DNA of 64,000 nucleotides from NCBI GenBank assembly GCA_001314715.1, contig LJSV01000013.1, positions 1-64,000 of the forward strand, read 5' to 3'. A program made the position numbers and the translations under genes. Below are positions 1 through 9,120 of the stretch, piece by piece; position 1 is the stretch's first letter; the number at the start of each line of letters is the position of its first letter. Below the pieces are notes generated by a model, which saw only the letters and a program-made list of their open reading frames with translations, was not told the DNA's origin and made no database searches. Source of the DNA: Rhodobacteraceae bacterium HLUCCA12 (GTDB lineage: Bacteria > Pseudomonadota > Alphaproteobacteria > Rhodobacterales > Rhodobacteraceae).

Positions 1-528
1 GCCGTCGCGGTTTCGGGGCCGCTGATGCTGGTCGAGCCCTCGACGATCTCGATGGGGGCCGAGGCCAGGGTGCGGTTCCCCGCATCCAGCGTGTAGCGCA
101 GCTCGTAAAGCCCCGGCTCGGCGGGGGCAGTCAGCTCGAGCGAGGAATTCTCGCCAGCCCGCCGCCAGACCCCGCGCTCGCCTTCGTCGGCGCCCATGGG
201 CACGATGGAGATGATATCGCGCGGATGGATCGTCTCGCTCCATTCTAGGGTCACGGTTTCGCCCGCCGTCGCGGTTTCGGGGCCGCTGATGCTGGTCGAG
301 CCCTCGACAATCTCGATGGGGGCCGAGGCCAGGGTGCGGTTCCCCGCATCCAGCGTGTAGCGCATCTCGTAAAGCCCCGGCTCGGCGGGGGCAGTCAGCT
401 CGAGCGCGGAATTCTCGCCCGCCCGCCGCCAGACCCCGCGCTCGCCCTCGTCGGCGCCCATCGGCACGATGGAGATGATATCGCGCGGATGGATCGTGTC
501 GCTCCATTCCAGCGTGACGGTTTCGCCC
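1..528. repeat. 264-bp in-frame tandem repeat within the VWA protein gene
   Basis: Two nearly identical 264-bp units (1-264 and 265-528) follow each other, and a third begins at 529 before diverging. Each unit encodes 88 residues. The copies differ at only a few positions, so the repeat is either recent or kept homogeneous. The array continues past the window edge, so the copy number is unknown. Confidence 0.9.
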
Positions 529-1706
529 GCCGTCGCGGTTTCGGGGCCGCTGATGGTCACATCCGGCAGGTCCATGGCAAGTTCGACTTGAAGCGAGATG
601 TCTTCGTCCAGCGTGGCGAAAACCTGTTCCTGTCCCTCAAGTTCGTCGGCGCGACCCTGCACCATGTAGTCGCCCGCCGGAAGAAGCAGGGTCGTCTGCT
701 CGCCCTGGGCCTCTTCCTCGATCGCGGATTCGGTTTCAAGGTCGATCAGGGTCCAGGTGACATCACTCAGCGCCTCGCCGGTTTCAGCCGCGACGCCTTG
801 CAGCGTCAGCGTGGCCAGAACCTTGTCCAGGGGCACGTCTTGGGTGCCGGTCATGCCGTCTTCGGCGTCCAGATCCAGCGTGCCCTCGAATCCGGGGGCA
901 GTTGCGGAAATTTGATAGCTTCCGGCGTCAAGAACGGCATCGATTGTCCCCTGCCCATCGGCCGATGCGACGCTTTCCCCGCTGTCTGTCTCGACGATCT
1001 CCCAGTCGGCGGTGTCAAGCGCCGCGCCATTGCGCGCATCGACGGCGCGGAAGGTCAGATCGGCCGGCTGCGGTTCGGGTTCCGATACGGTTGTCAGTGC
1101 CTGCGCCAGCTCGCTGCCCGAGTTGGTCTCGAACAGCATGCCGCCGGTTTGTTCTGGAACGCAGGCCAGGCTTTCGACTTCGTTGCCGCTCATGCCGAAA
1201 CCCACCACATGCGCGCGAATGTCGATGCCCGAGTCCGCGATCTCGGCCGCAAGCGCGCAAGGGTCGCCGTCGCAGTTTTCCAGCCCGTCGGTCACAAGGA
1301 TGATATCGGCCGATTCGGCGGTCGGCGGGATCTGCGCGCGCGCCAGTGCCAGGCTGTCGGCCAGCGGCGTCATCCCCTGCGGGTTCAGCCCGCGCAGGCG
1401 ATCGGCCAGTTGCGCAGGATCGTGCCGGTCGAGTTCGGCCACGACCTCGATATCGGCGCAGTTCCCACGTTCCCTGTGGCCATAGGCAATGACCGCCAGC
1501 GGACCCTCGGCATCGCGACTGGCAAAGAAATCGGCCATCACGTCGCGCGCAACTTCAATGCGCGTGATGTCGCCGTCCATCCGGTTCCACATCGAACCTG
1601 AGGCATCAAAAACCATCACCGTCGCCGTGTCGGATGCCCACACGCCGCCGGCAAGCATGGACAATCCGGTGGCCAATGCCAGCGACGAAGCCGCAATGCG
1701 TTTCAT
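1..1706 (-). CDS. VWA-domain exported protein with tandem Ig-like repeats (partial)
   Basis: The protein starts at 1706 (ATG, with GGGAGGTT just upstream) and runs off the left edge, so its C-terminus is missing. It opens with a signal peptide (MKRIAASSLALATGLSMLAG). A von Willebrand factor A domain follows, with a MIDAS motif (FDASGSMW) and VTDGLENCDGDPC about 110 residues later. Next come two carboxypeptidase-regulatory-like beta segments (TLTLQGVAAETGEALSD type) and then near-identical repeats of 88 residues containing SGPETATAGETVTLEWS. It is probably an extracytoplasmic metal-dependent adhesion or scaffold protein. The VWA call is firm and the biological role is unknown. Confidence 0.85.
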   Translation of the reverse strand, partial: MKRIAASSLALATGLSMLAGGVWASDTATVMVFDASGSMWNRMDGDITRIEVARDVMADFFASRDAEGPLAVIAYGHRERGNCADIEVVAELDRHDPAQLADRLRGLNPQGMTPLADSLALARAQIPPTAESADIILVTDGLENCDGDPCALAAEIADSGIDIRAHVVGFGMSGNEVESLACVPEQTGGMLFETNSGSELAQALTTVSEPEPQPADLTFRAVDARNGAALDTADWEIVETDSGESVASADGQGTIDAVLDAGSYQISATAPGFEGTLDLDAEDGMTGTQDVPLDKVLATLTLQGVAAETGEALSDVTWTLIDLETESAIEEEAQGEQTTLLLPAGDYMVQGRADELEGQEQVFATLDEDISLQVELAMDLPDVTISGPETATAGETVTLEWSDTIHPRDIISIVPMGADEGERGVWRRAGENSALELTAPAEPGLYEMRYTLDAGNRTLASAPIEIVEGSTSISGPETATAGETVTLEWSETIHPRDIISIVPMGADEGERGVWRRAGENSSLELTAPAEPGLYELRYTLDAGNRTLASAPIEIVEGSTSISGPETAT

Positions 1707-1905
1707 TCCGAACCTCCCAGTTCTGTGATCTTTGCATGTCAGGGTTTCTTTCAGCTTGGCCGCAGGCGCGGTTTCGCACAACCCCCGAGCGACAAGAAAT
1801 CCTGGATTGCGGGGGTTTGTGGCCCGATTGGGACCATGAATCCGGTCGCCCGGTCCGAGCCGCTCTGCTAGGATCACGGCAAACGAACACAGGTGACTGC
1901 CCCAG

Positions 1906-2778
1906 ATGCCGACATTGTCCGACGATAGCGACGACGCGCGCGCCGTGGCCGGCTCTACCCGTGTCGTCGAAATCGGATCGGTCAGGATCGGTGGGGCGCA
2001 CCCGCTGGCGCTGATCGCTGGCCCCTGCCAGTTGGAAACGCTTGATCATGCACGCATGATGGCCGAACGCCTGCTTGAGGCGGTCGCCCCCACCGGGACC
2101 GGGCTGATCTTCAAGGCCAGCTTCGACAAGGCCAACCGCACATCCGGCGGGTCGATGCGTGGACCGGGGTTGGCGCGCGGTCTGGAGATTCTGGCCCGTA
2201 TTCGAACCGAGTTCGGCATCCCGGTTCTGACCGATGTCCATGAGCCCGCGCAATGCGCCCCTGCCGCTGAGGTTTGCGATGTGTTGCAGATCCCGGCGTT
2301 CCTGTCGCGCCAGACCGATCTGTTGCTGGCAGCCGGGCGCACGGGATGTGCCGTAAATGTCAAGAAGGGGCCGTTCCTTGCGCCGTGGGACATGGCCCAT
2401 GTCGCGCAAAAGCTGGAAAGCACCGGAAACCGCCGCATCCTGCTGTGCGAACGCGGCACGAGCTTTGGCTACAACACCCTCGTCACCGATTTTCGCGGGC
2501 TACCGGTCATGGCGGCGACGGGCTGGCCGGTCGTGTTCGACGCGACCCACTCGGTTCAGCAGCCCGGCGGGGCAGGACATGCGTCGGGCGGTGAGCGCGC
2601 CTTTGTGCCCATTCTTGCGGCGGCGGCCTGCGCCGTGGGGGTCGGCGCGGTGTTCATCGAAACCCATCAGGACCCCGCGCGCGCGCCATCGGACGGCGCG
2701 ACCATGCTGCCTGTTGAACAGGTTTCGGCGCTGGTGGCGCGGTTGCGGGCATTCGACGCACTGGCAAAGGGGCTTTGA
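1906..2778 (+). CDS. kdsA: 3-deoxy-8-phosphooctulonate synthase (KdsA)
   Basis: This 290-residue protein condenses phosphoenolpyruvate with arabinose 5-phosphate to give KDO 8-phosphate for lipopolysaccharide core synthesis in the cytoplasm. The family motifs are all present: IAGPC near residue 41, FKASFDKANRTS, DVHEP, QIPAFLSRQTDLL, KKGPF, CERGTSFGYN, DATHS and ETHQDP. The Cys in AGPC, the His in DATHS, the Glu in ETHQDP and the Asp in APSDG match the ligand set of the metal-dependent class, rather than the Asn-containing E. coli type. That class assignment is inferred from the motifs. The gene stands alone, without kdsB or kpsF nearby. Confidence 0.95.
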   Translation: MPTLSDDSDDARAVAGSTRVVEIGSVRIGGAHPLALIAGPCQLETLDHARMMAERLLEAVAPTGTGLIFKASFDKANRTSGGSMRGPGLARGLEILARIRTEFGIPVLTDVHEPAQCAPAAEVCDVLQIPAFLSRQTDLLLAAGRTGCAVNVKKGPFLAPWDMAHVAQKLESTGNRRILLCERGTSFGYNTLVTDFRGLPVMAATGWPVVFDATHSVQQPGGAGHASGGERAFVPILAAAACAVGVGAVFIETHQDPARAPSDGATMLPVEQVSALVARLRAFDALAKGL

Positions 2779-2826
2779 CGGCATGCGGCGCTTGCACCTT
2801 GCCGGGCCGCGGCGGATGCTGTGGCC

Positions 2827-3195
2827 ATGAACGATGAACGCACTGAACCAAGCCTGCGCATCCGCATCGTCTTTGGCGAGGCCGGGATGATCGGCCCCGG
2901 CAAGGCCGAACTTCTGGAACGGATCGACCGCAACGGCTCGATCGCGGCGGCCGGGCGTGAAATGGGCATGAGCTACAAGCGCGCCTGGGAACTGATCGGC
3001 GCGCTCAACACGATGTTTCGCGAACCGCTGGTCGAAAGCACCCGTGGTGGCCCCGGTGGCGGCGGCGCGGTTCTGACCCCGAACGGACGGAAGGTTCTGG
3101 CGCTCTATCGCGCGTTCGAGGCGGTGACCTGGCAGGCCGGTGCCCGACAACTGGAGGATCTGCGCGCCCTGCTCAAGGGCATGCCGGGCGCGTGA
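2827..3195 (+). CDS. ModE-type winged-helix regulator, DNA-binding domain only
   Basis: This protein of about 122 residues is almost entirely one winged helix-turn-helix of the ModE N-terminal type (GSIAAAGREMGMSYKRAWEL, then GGGGAVLTPNGRKVL). The C-terminal molybdate-binding TOBE domains of full ModE are absent, as in many alphaproteobacterial relatives. A GTG six bases upstream (2821) is an equally possible start. No modABC genes lie nearby, but a molybdenum hydroxylase occurs 14 kb downstream. It is probably a DNA-binding regulator of molybdenum or oxidoreductase genes, with unknown targets. Confidence 0.8.
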   Translation: MNDERTEPSLRIRIVFGEAGMIGPGKAELLERIDRNGSIAAAGREMGMSYKRAWELIGALNTMFREPLVESTRGGPGGGGAVLTPNGRKVLALYRAFEAVTWQAGARQLEDLRALLKGMPGA

Positions 3196-3322
3196 AACGG
3201 ATCGGCGCCGATCCATGCCGCCGATTGCCCGCGTATCGGTTCGAACCGCCGCTGGTGTGGGTGGTTTGCACAAGAGCTACAGAACAAACCGGCCGTGCTG
3301 CCCGGCCGCAGTGGTCCCGCGA

Positions 3323-4111
3323 TCACGAAGACAGGGCCCGCGCCCCTTCGACCGCGAGGGGCGCGAAACGGCGCCGAAAGGTGCCTTCGTCCCATTCGCT
3401 GAGCGATCCGGCGATGTGGATCGCGCCCACCGGCCTGTCGCCGTCGCGCACCGCCGCGGCCACGACGATTTCGCCGATCAGACTTTCTTCCAGCGCGCAG
3501 GCATAGCCCTGTTCACGCGCCTCGGCGACCCGGTCCATGATGACTGCCGGGTCGGTGATCGTGCGGGGCGTGTGGCTGGGACGATCGCTTGACTTGATGA
3601 TATGCTCGGCCTCGTCCGGGTCCAGAAGCGCCAGACACGCCCGCCCGCCGGCAGACGAGAATGTGGGAATGCGCCGGCCCGCGACGGTGGCGAAAAACGT
3701 CTCGCGTTTGCTTTGCATCCGCAAGGCGTAGATGATCGAGTGGCCGTCGAACAGACTGAAATCGACCCGTTCGCGCGTGGTCTCGCGCAGCGACAGCAGG
3801 ATCGGCGAGGCCCGTTCAATCAGCGGGTTCGATCGCAGGTAATCGAAGGACCGGTCCAGCAGCTTCTTGCCCAGGACGATCGTGCCGTCGCGCGGATCGC
3901 GTTCAAGATAGCCAAGTCCCAGCAGTGTCTGAGTGATCCTTTGCGCCGCGCTCTTGTCGACCTCGATCGCCTGCGCCAACTCGCTTAACGACATCGGGCG
4001 CGCCGCCCGTCCCATCGCCTCAAGCGCGCGCAATGCGCGCGCGACCGAGCGGATGAACAGCCGTTCGTCAACGCTTTCGGCTTTGCGATTGTTCGGGACG
4101 CGGGAGACCAT
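3323..4111 (-). CDS. IclR family transcriptional regulator
   Basis: The 262-residue protein has an N-terminal winged helix (SVARALRALEAM, SLSELAQAIEVDKSAAQRI) and a C-terminal IclR effector domain (from about residue 85, with FSSAGGRACLA and GEIVVAAAVRDGDRPVGAI). It is transcribed divergently from the Old Yellow Enzyme gene at 4276. A perfect 12-bp palindrome lies in the shared upstream region. The likely role is local control of that oxidoreductase in response to a small aromatic or organic acid ligand, which is inference from the layout. Confidence 0.9.
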   Translation of the reverse strand: MVSRVPNNRKAESVDERLFIRSVARALRALEAMGRAARPMSLSELAQAIEVDKSAAQRITQTLLGLGYLERDPRDGTIVLGKKLLDRSFDYLRSNPLIERASPILLSLRETTRERVDFSLFDGHSIIYALRMQSKRETFFATVAGRRIPTFSSAGGRACLALLDPDEAEHIIKSSDRPSHTPRTITDPAVIMDRVAEAREQGYACALEESLIGEIVVAAAVRDGDRPVGAIHIAGSLSEWDEGTFRRRFAPLAVEGARALSS

Positions 4112-4171
4112 GACGAGACCCGTTATTGACGCGATGAGATTTGTTATCTAGCGTCTATCTGCAAACCGATC

Positions 4172-4183
4172 GTATTGCAATAC
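4172..4183. promoter_or_regulatory. Palindrome between IclR gene and OYE gene, candidate operator
   Basis: GTATTGCAATAC is a perfect palindrome, followed immediately by a further half site (AATAC). It sits in the 164-bp divergent intergenic region, about 90 bp before the OYE start and 60 bp before the IclR start. It is a plausible operator for the IclR protein, but no binding consensus was available to test it. Confidence 0.35.
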
Positions 4184-4275
4184 AATACTGACAGCGCGTT
4201 GAGTGCATCCGTCTCCGACCGCCCGTCGCATGACCCGCGCATCCGCACCAAGACCGCGTGACAGAAGGCAAAACA

Positions 4276-5370
4276 ATGACAACCAACCTTTTCACCCCGA
4301 TTGCCCTTGGCCCGCAGACCCTGCCCAACCGCATCGTGGTCTCGCCGATGTGCCAGTACAGCGCCGACGAAGGCTGCGCGACCGACTGGCACCTGGTTCA
4401 TTGGGGCCAGTTCGCATTGTCGGGCGCGGGACTGTTGATGATCGAGGCGACGGGCGTGAACCCCGAGGGGCGCATCACGCCGGGCTGCCTGGGCCTTTGG
4501 AACGACGCACAGGAAGCGGCGATCGCCGACCGGCTGGCGCGGGTGCGGGAATTCTCTGACATGGCCTTCGGCATCCAGATCGGTCACGCCGGGCGCAAGG
4601 CGTCGGCCTTTCGGCCATGGGAGGGGCCCGGACATTACGCACCGGGACAGGGTGGTTGGGTGCCAAAGGCGCCCTCGGCGCTGCCCTTTGCCGAGGACTG
4701 GCCGGTGCCCGAGGCCATGACCGAGGATGAGATTGCGGCCGTGGTGGATGACTTCGCCGCCACGGCGCAACGGGCGGTGCGACTGGGACTGAAAGTGATC
4801 GAGATCCATGCCGCGCACGGTTATCTGCTGTCCAGCTTCCTGTCGCCCCTCGCCAACCGGCGCGACGATCGCTATGGCGGAACCGATGAAAACCGCCGCC
4901 GCCTGCCGCTGGAGGTCTTTGCCGCGGTGCGCGCGGTCTGCCCCGACGATGTCGCGGTGGGGATGCGCTTCAACGGGACGGACTGGGTCGAAGGCGGCCT
5001 GGGTGCCGATGACGCGGTCGCGTTGGCGCGGGCGCTGCACCAGATGGGGGCGGATTTTGTCGATGTTTCCAGCGGCGGCAACGCCCCGGCCAAGATTCCG
5101 GTCGGGCCGGGCTATCAGTTGCCCTTTGCCAGCCGTATTCGCCGCGAGGTCGGGATCAGGACAATCGCCGTGGGCATGATCCGCTCGCCACTCCATGCGG
5201 AATCCATCATCACCGGCGGCGAGGCCGACATGGTGGCCCTGGCGCGCGGTTTCATCAACGATCCGCGTTGGCCCTGGCACGCGGCCGAGGTGCTGGGCCA
5301 TGCAATTGATGTCGCGCCCCAGTACCGAATGGGGGCGACATCCCTTAATCGTCCGGCCGCCGCACGCTGA
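4276..5370 (+). CDS. Old Yellow Enzyme family NADH:flavin oxidoreductase (YqjM-like)
   Basis: This 364-residue FMN-dependent TIM-barrel ene-reductase uses NAD(P)H to reduce activated C=C bonds. It has SPMCQYSA with Cys at residue 26, the signature of the YqjM (class III) subgroup, and HAAHGYLLSSFLSPLANRR followed by DDRYGG. The catalytic His pair is in IQIGHAGRK and IEIHAAHGY. The ATG at 4276 is preferred over an in-frame GTG at 4258 because it follows an AGAAGGC ribosome-binding site. The physiological substrate cannot be told from the sequence. Confidence 0.92.
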   Translation: MTTNLFTPIALGPQTLPNRIVVSPMCQYSADEGCATDWHLVHWGQFALSGAGLLMIEATGVNPEGRITPGCLGLWNDAQEAAIADRLARVREFSDMAFGIQIGHAGRKASAFRPWEGPGHYAPGQGGWVPKAPSALPFAEDWPVPEAMTEDEIAAVVDDFAATAQRAVRLGLKVIEIHAAHGYLLSSFLSPLANRRDDRYGGTDENRRRLPLEVFAAVRAVCPDDVAVGMRFNGTDWVEGGLGADDAVALARALHQMGADFVDVSSGGNAPAKIPVGPGYQLPFASRIRREVGIRTIAVGMIRSPLHAESIITGGEADMVALARGFINDPRWPWHAAEVLGHAIDVAPQYRMGATSLNRPAAAR

Positions 5371-5398
5371 ACCGCCACCCTCAGGCGAGGCGGTTCAG
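5367..5398. terminator. Bidirectional hairpin between convergent OYE and Lrp genes
   Basis: CTGAACCGCC and GGCGGTTCAG form a perfect 10-bp stem with a 12-nt loop that spans both stop codons. There is no strong T-tract on either strand, so it may end transcripts only partly or protect their 3' ends. Confidence 0.4.
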
Positions 5399-5851
5399 AT
5401 CGACGGCGCGGTTCTCAAGTATGCCCTCCATCGAGAACAGGCCGGTCACCGTGTCGAATTCGAACCCGGTGATCAGCCGCTGGTAAAAGGCATCATAGCC
5501 GGCCATGCCACGAGTGACGACTTTCAGCATGTAATCCCAGTCTCCGCCGATGCGATGGCAATCCATGACCTCGGGCAGGCTGGCGACATGGCGCGCGAAA
5601 CGCGCCGACCAGTCGCGCGAATGCTGCCGCGTGCGGATCATCACGAACACCGTGAGGTCGAGACCAAGCGCATCCAGATCCACAAGCGCGCGCGTGCCCT
5701 TGAGGACTCCGTCGGCCTGAAGGCGCTGAATCCGCCGCCAACAGGCATTTTGCGACAGCCCGACGCGCTCGGCGACCTCGCGCTGCGAAAGGCTTGCATC
5801 GACCTGCAAGGCATTCAGGATGCGGATGTCGATATGATCGAATTTCACCAT
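5381..5851 (-). CDS. Lrp/AsnC family transcriptional regulator
   Basis: The 156-residue protein starts at MVKFDHIDIRILNALQ, the usual N-terminus of the family. The longer in-frame extension to 5947 lacks homology-like features and is rejected. The helix-turn-helix is SQREVAERVGLSQNACWRRI (residues about 22-41), and the C-terminal ligand-sensing domain contains HRIGGDWDYMLKV. It is divergent from the class V PLP enzyme gene, which it may control. Confidence 0.9.
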   Translation of the reverse strand: MVKFDHIDIRILNALQVDASLSQREVAERVGLSQNACWRRIQRLQADGVLKGTRALVDLDALGLDLTVFVMIRTRQHSRDWSARFARHVASLPEVMDCHRIGGDWDYMLKVVTRGMAGYDAFYQRLITGFEFDTVTGLFSMEGILENRAVDLNRLA

Positions 5852-5961
5852 TTCATCGATTATATGACACAAGTTCACTTGAAACAACGGGTAAGAATGG
5901 GGGAATTGTCCATTCGGATGGATGTATCGTTCTGTCGATGAACGCAACGATGGAACTCAGG

Positions 5962-7410
5962 ATGCGCGATACCCACAGCCCTGCCCCGGATCCTTTCGCC
6001 CCTTTCCACAAGATGTTGGGCGCAGAACCAATGGCCGTGTTGCGGGCGGGCCTGATCGGCGACGGCGCGATGATCGATGGCCCGTTCGGCCAGCGCGCGC
6101 TAGTCTATGCCGATTACACGGCCTCGGGGCGGGCGCTGATGCCGGTCGAGCGATTCATTCTTGAGGATGTCCTGCCATTCTATGCCAACAGCCACACCGA
6201 GGCCTCGTTTTGCGGCGGGGCGATGACGCGGATGCGCGAGGCCGCGCGCGCCGTGATTGCCGACGCCTGCGGTGCAAGCGATCAACATGCCGTGGTCTTT
6301 GCCGGTTCCGGCGCCACAGCGGGTATCAATCGCCTTGTCGCGCTGATGCAGGCAGGGCCCGGTGTTCGTGTTCTGCTGGGGCCTTATGAACATCATTCGA
6401 ACACCTTGCCCTGGCGCGAAAGCGGGGCCGAGGTCATCGAACTGGACGAGGCCCCCGAAGGCGGGCCCGACCGCGACCAGCTTGCCCGATACCTGCGCCA
6501 CGACGGGCGCGTGATCTGCGCCTTCTCGGCGGCGTCCAACATTACCGGGATCGTGGCCGACGTGGCCGGACTGACCTGTCAGATCAAGGCGGCCGGGGCG
6601 CAAGTGATCTGGGACTATGCCGGCGGCGCGCCCTATCTGCCGATTGCCATGGCCCCGGCGCCGGATGCCCCGATCGACGCGATTGTCCTGTCGCCGCACA
6701 AGTTTCCCGGCGGGCCGGGGGCGTCGGGCGTGATGATCGTGCGGCGCGATTGCGTGCGCCGCGCCGCGCCCAGTTGGCCCGGTGGCGGCACGGTGCGGTT
6801 CGTGTCGTCATGGGGGCATGACTTCAGCGACAGGATCGAGGCGCGCGAGGAGGCCGGGACACCGAATGTCATCGGCGATATTCGTGCGGCACTTGTGTTT
6901 CTGGTCAAACAGGCGATGGGCCAGAACCATCTGGACGACCGGCACGCCGATCTTTGCGCCCGGATCGAGGCGGCATGGCGCAATCATCCGCGCATCGCCA
7001 TACTGGGGCCTGCCGGCCGCGCGGCGCTGCCGATCGTGTCCTTCAGGCTGCGCGACGGGGCGGGCGGGTATGTCCATCAGCAACTGGTTACCCGCATGTT
7101 GAGCGATCTTTACGGCATCCAGGCGCGCGGCGGATGCGCCTGCGCGGGGCCGTATGTGCACCGGCTGCTGAAGATCGACGCGGCGCAATCACAGCGTTTG
7201 CGCACGGCGATCCTGGCCGGGGACGAACTGGCCAAGCCCGGTTTCACGCGCCTGAACCTGAGCGCGCTGATGCCCAATGACAAGGTCGATTTCATCCTGA
7301 ACAGCGTGCTGGATCTGGCCGAGCGCGCGCGGGAAATGGCGAAGCATTATCAGTGCGACCCGGCGCGGGCGATCTTCACGCTGAAGGATTGGCGCGGGCA
7401 GGTGGCCTGA
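5962..7410 (+). CDS. Class V aminotransferase-fold PLP enzyme, cysteine desulfurase-like
   Basis: This fold-type I PLP enzyme of about 482 residues belongs to the SufS/CsdA/selenocysteine lyase group. The PLP-binding Lys is in SPHKFPGGPGASG, the aspartate contact in VIWDYAGGAPYL and a His stack in GPYEHHSNTLPW. A Cys-rich loop (QARGGCACAGPY) sits where the desulfurase nucleophile lies. Starts at 5938 or 5950 are also possible; 5962 was chosen because a GGA lies 7-8 nt upstream. No suf or isc genes are nearby, so it may act on a different amino substrate. Confidence 0.82.
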   Translation: MRDTHSPAPDPFAPFHKMLGAEPMAVLRAGLIGDGAMIDGPFGQRALVYADYTASGRALMPVERFILEDVLPFYANSHTEASFCGGAMTRMREAARAVIADACGASDQHAVVFAGSGATAGINRLVALMQAGPGVRVLLGPYEHHSNTLPWRESGAEVIELDEAPEGGPDRDQLARYLRHDGRVICAFSAASNITGIVADVAGLTCQIKAAGAQVIWDYAGGAPYLPIAMAPAPDAPIDAIVLSPHKFPGGPGASGVMIVRRDCVRRAAPSWPGGGTVRFVSSWGHDFSDRIEAREEAGTPNVIGDIRAALVFLVKQAMGQNHLDDRHADLCARIEAAWRNHPRIAILGPAGRAALPIVSFRLRDGAGGYVHQQLVTRMLSDLYGIQARGGCACAGPYVHRLLKIDAAQSQRLRTAILAGDELAKPGFTRLNLSALMPNDKVDFILNSVLDLAERAREMAKHYQCDPARAIFTLKDWRGQVA

Positions 7411-7420
7411 TTGGCGCCGG

Positions 7421-7437
7421 GGGCGATAAGATCGCCC
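7421..7437 (+). terminator. Hairpin after PLP enzyme gene
   Basis: GGGCGAT-AAG-ATCGCCC is a perfect 7-bp stem placed 10 bp after the stop codon and followed by TTG only. It is a weak terminator candidate that separates this gene from the TRAP operon. Confidence 0.4.
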
Positions 7438-7562
7438 TTGCGGCGCGTCATGCGATCCTTCACCATATGTGCCGCGCGATACGGGGTCGCCTGTGCCACA
7501 GCCGTCCAGCCAATCCAGAACGACCGGCGCGTTTTGCCCCAAACCCAACCCGAGGAGGCTCC

Positions 7563-8576
7563 ATGACCCGTTTTTCAACCCTGACCGCGGCGGCGTTGTC
7601 GCTTGGTGTCACGGCGACCGGCGCATCGGCGCAAGATGTCACCTGGCGTTTCAACAACAACTACGCGCCCACGCGCCCCGAATCCGCCCATATCCGCAAT
7701 CTGGCCGAGAATGTCGCCGAGTTCTCGGACGGAAGCTTCACGATCAACGTGATCGAGGGCGGCGGGATGAACCTGCGCGATGCGGATGCCCTGCGCTGGA
7801 TGCAGACCGGCACCCCCGAAATCGCCTTTATCTGGCCGACCTTCATCGGGCGCGATGCCCCCGACCTGGCCAATCTTTACGTCTATGGTTCGGTCTCGAC
7901 CGCTGAAGAGCATTTGCGCGCGCTTCCCGCGGTGCAAGACGCGCTGACCGAAGGCTTCGCCGAGCGCGATATTCCGGTCGTCGGGTTCATGGCCCTGCCG
8001 ATCATCGACGCGTCGCTGTTTTGCCGCGAGCCGGTTCGCAACCTCGACGAATTGCGCGAATTGCGCCTGCGCGTCGGGTCGCGCGAGCAGGTGGAGACCT
8101 TCGATGCGCTGGGCGTCGCTGCGCAGATCATCCCGCAAAACGAGCTGTATTCCGCCCTTCAGACCGGCGTTGTCGATTGCGCGCTTTACGCCGCACGGTT
8201 CGCGCGCTCGATCTCGTTGCAAGAAGTGGCGCAGCATGCGGTCTACACGGGCTTTCCGTTCCCGCCCGCGCCCTATGCCATCGTCGCCCATGCCGACAGC
8301 CTCGAAGCCCTGAGCGACGAACACCGCGAAGCGCTGGATCGTGCGCTGGACGTGCTGGAAGAGGACTCGTTCCAGTTCGACGGCGATGCCGAGGCCGAAG
8401 AAGCCGCGCGCGAGGAACTGGCCGAGGACGGCGTCACCTGGTACGACGACTTCTCGGACGAAGATCAGGAAGAGATCCGCGAGGCCGCGGCCGAAACCTG
8501 GCTGACCCTGTCCGAAGAGGGTGGCGAGGATGCGGTGCAGTATCGTGACCAGATCATCGAGTTGATCCGCGAATAA
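7563..8576 (+). CDS. dctP: TRAP transporter substrate-binding protein (DctP), system 1
   Basis: The 337-residue periplasmic binding protein starts after a strong CGAGGAGG site and has a signal peptide ending ASAQD. DctP features include QTGVVDCALYAARF and the substrate-contact Arg region LRLRVGS. The C-terminal quarter is extremely rich in Glu and Asp (EEDSFQFDGDAEAEEA and following), typical of salt-adapted exported proteins. It lies 16 bp before dctQ in a dctPQM operon. The ligand is unknown; the M24 peptidase downstream suggests an amino-acid-derived compound, as inference. Confidence 0.88.
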   Translation: MTRFSTLTAAALSLGVTATGASAQDVTWRFNNNYAPTRPESAHIRNLAENVAEFSDGSFTINVIEGGGMNLRDADALRWMQTGTPEIAFIWPTFIGRDAPDLANLYVYGSVSTAEEHLRALPAVQDALTEGFAERDIPVVGFMALPIIDASLFCREPVRNLDELRELRLRVGSREQVETFDALGVAAQIIPQNELYSALQTGVVDCALYAARFARSISLQEVAQHAVYTGFPFPPAPYAIVAHADSLEALSDEHREALDRALDVLEEDSFQFDGDAEAEEAAREELAEDGVTWYDDFSDEDQEEIREAAAETWLTLSEEGGEDAVQYRDQIIELIRE

Positions 8577-8592
8577 GGCAGCCGAGGCCCTG

Positions 8593-9120
8593 ATGGAGCG
8601 TCTAGCGACCGGTATCGACCGGGTCATCCTTTGGCTGACCCGGGCCCTTGCGGCGCTGGGGGCGGCCTGCGTTGCCGCGATGGCGACGCTGGTCGCCCTG
8701 GCGGTGCTGATGCGTTACGCCGCTGGCGCCCCGTTCGCCTTTACCGAGGAACTGGCGGGTTTGCTGATGGTCAGCGGCATCTTTCTGGGTCTTCCCTATG
8801 TCCTGGTCCGGCAAGCCCATATTCGCGTCGGGCTGCTTTACGAGCGCACGGGTGGATGGTTGCGCTGTCTTCTGTGGGTTCTGGGCCAGCTCGTGTTCGT
8901 GGCCTTTGCCGCGATCTTTTTCCGCGATGCGCTGGCGGACGCGCGATTCACGCTGATGCTGAACCTGCGCACCGAAGTCGCGCGGATCGACCTGGCGCCC
9001 TTTGTCATCGTGATGACGGTCGGCGTTGCGCTGGCCGGACTGGTCGCGGCATGGCAGATGTTGCGCCCGCCCCCCGAAGGGGCCACGCAGCCCGACACGC
9101 CCGAGGAGTTCATCGAATGA
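8593..9120 (+). CDS. dctQ: TRAP transporter small membrane subunit (DctQ), system 1
   Basis: This 175-residue protein has four predicted membrane helices, including ALAALGAACVAAMATLVALA near the N-terminus. The DctQ hallmark FTEELAGLLMVSGIFLGLP is present. It pairs with the large subunit, whose ATG overlaps its stop codon (ATGA at 9117), indicating translational coupling. Confidence 0.9.
   Translation: MERLATGIDRVILWLTRALAALGAACVAAMATLVALAVLMRYAAGAPFAFTEELAGLLMVSGIFLGLPYVLVRQAHIRVGLLYERTGGWLRCLLWVLGQLVFVAFAAIFFRDALADARFTLMLNLRTEVARIDLAPFVIVMTVGVALAGLVAAWQMLRPPPEGATQPDTPEEFIE

Noticed and set aside
1-528. Regular repeats that might suggest a CRISPR array
   Set aside because: The units are 264 bp, contiguous, in frame and without spacers; they encode protein repeats.
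3225-3255. GGTTCGAACC resembling a tRNA T-loop
   Set aside because: No acceptor, D or anticodon stem could be drawn around it. I saw no tRNA or rRNA gene anywhere in the window.
5852-5947. N-terminal extension of the Lrp regulator
   Set aside because: The family begins at the internal Met (5851), and the extension would overlap the divergent promoter region.
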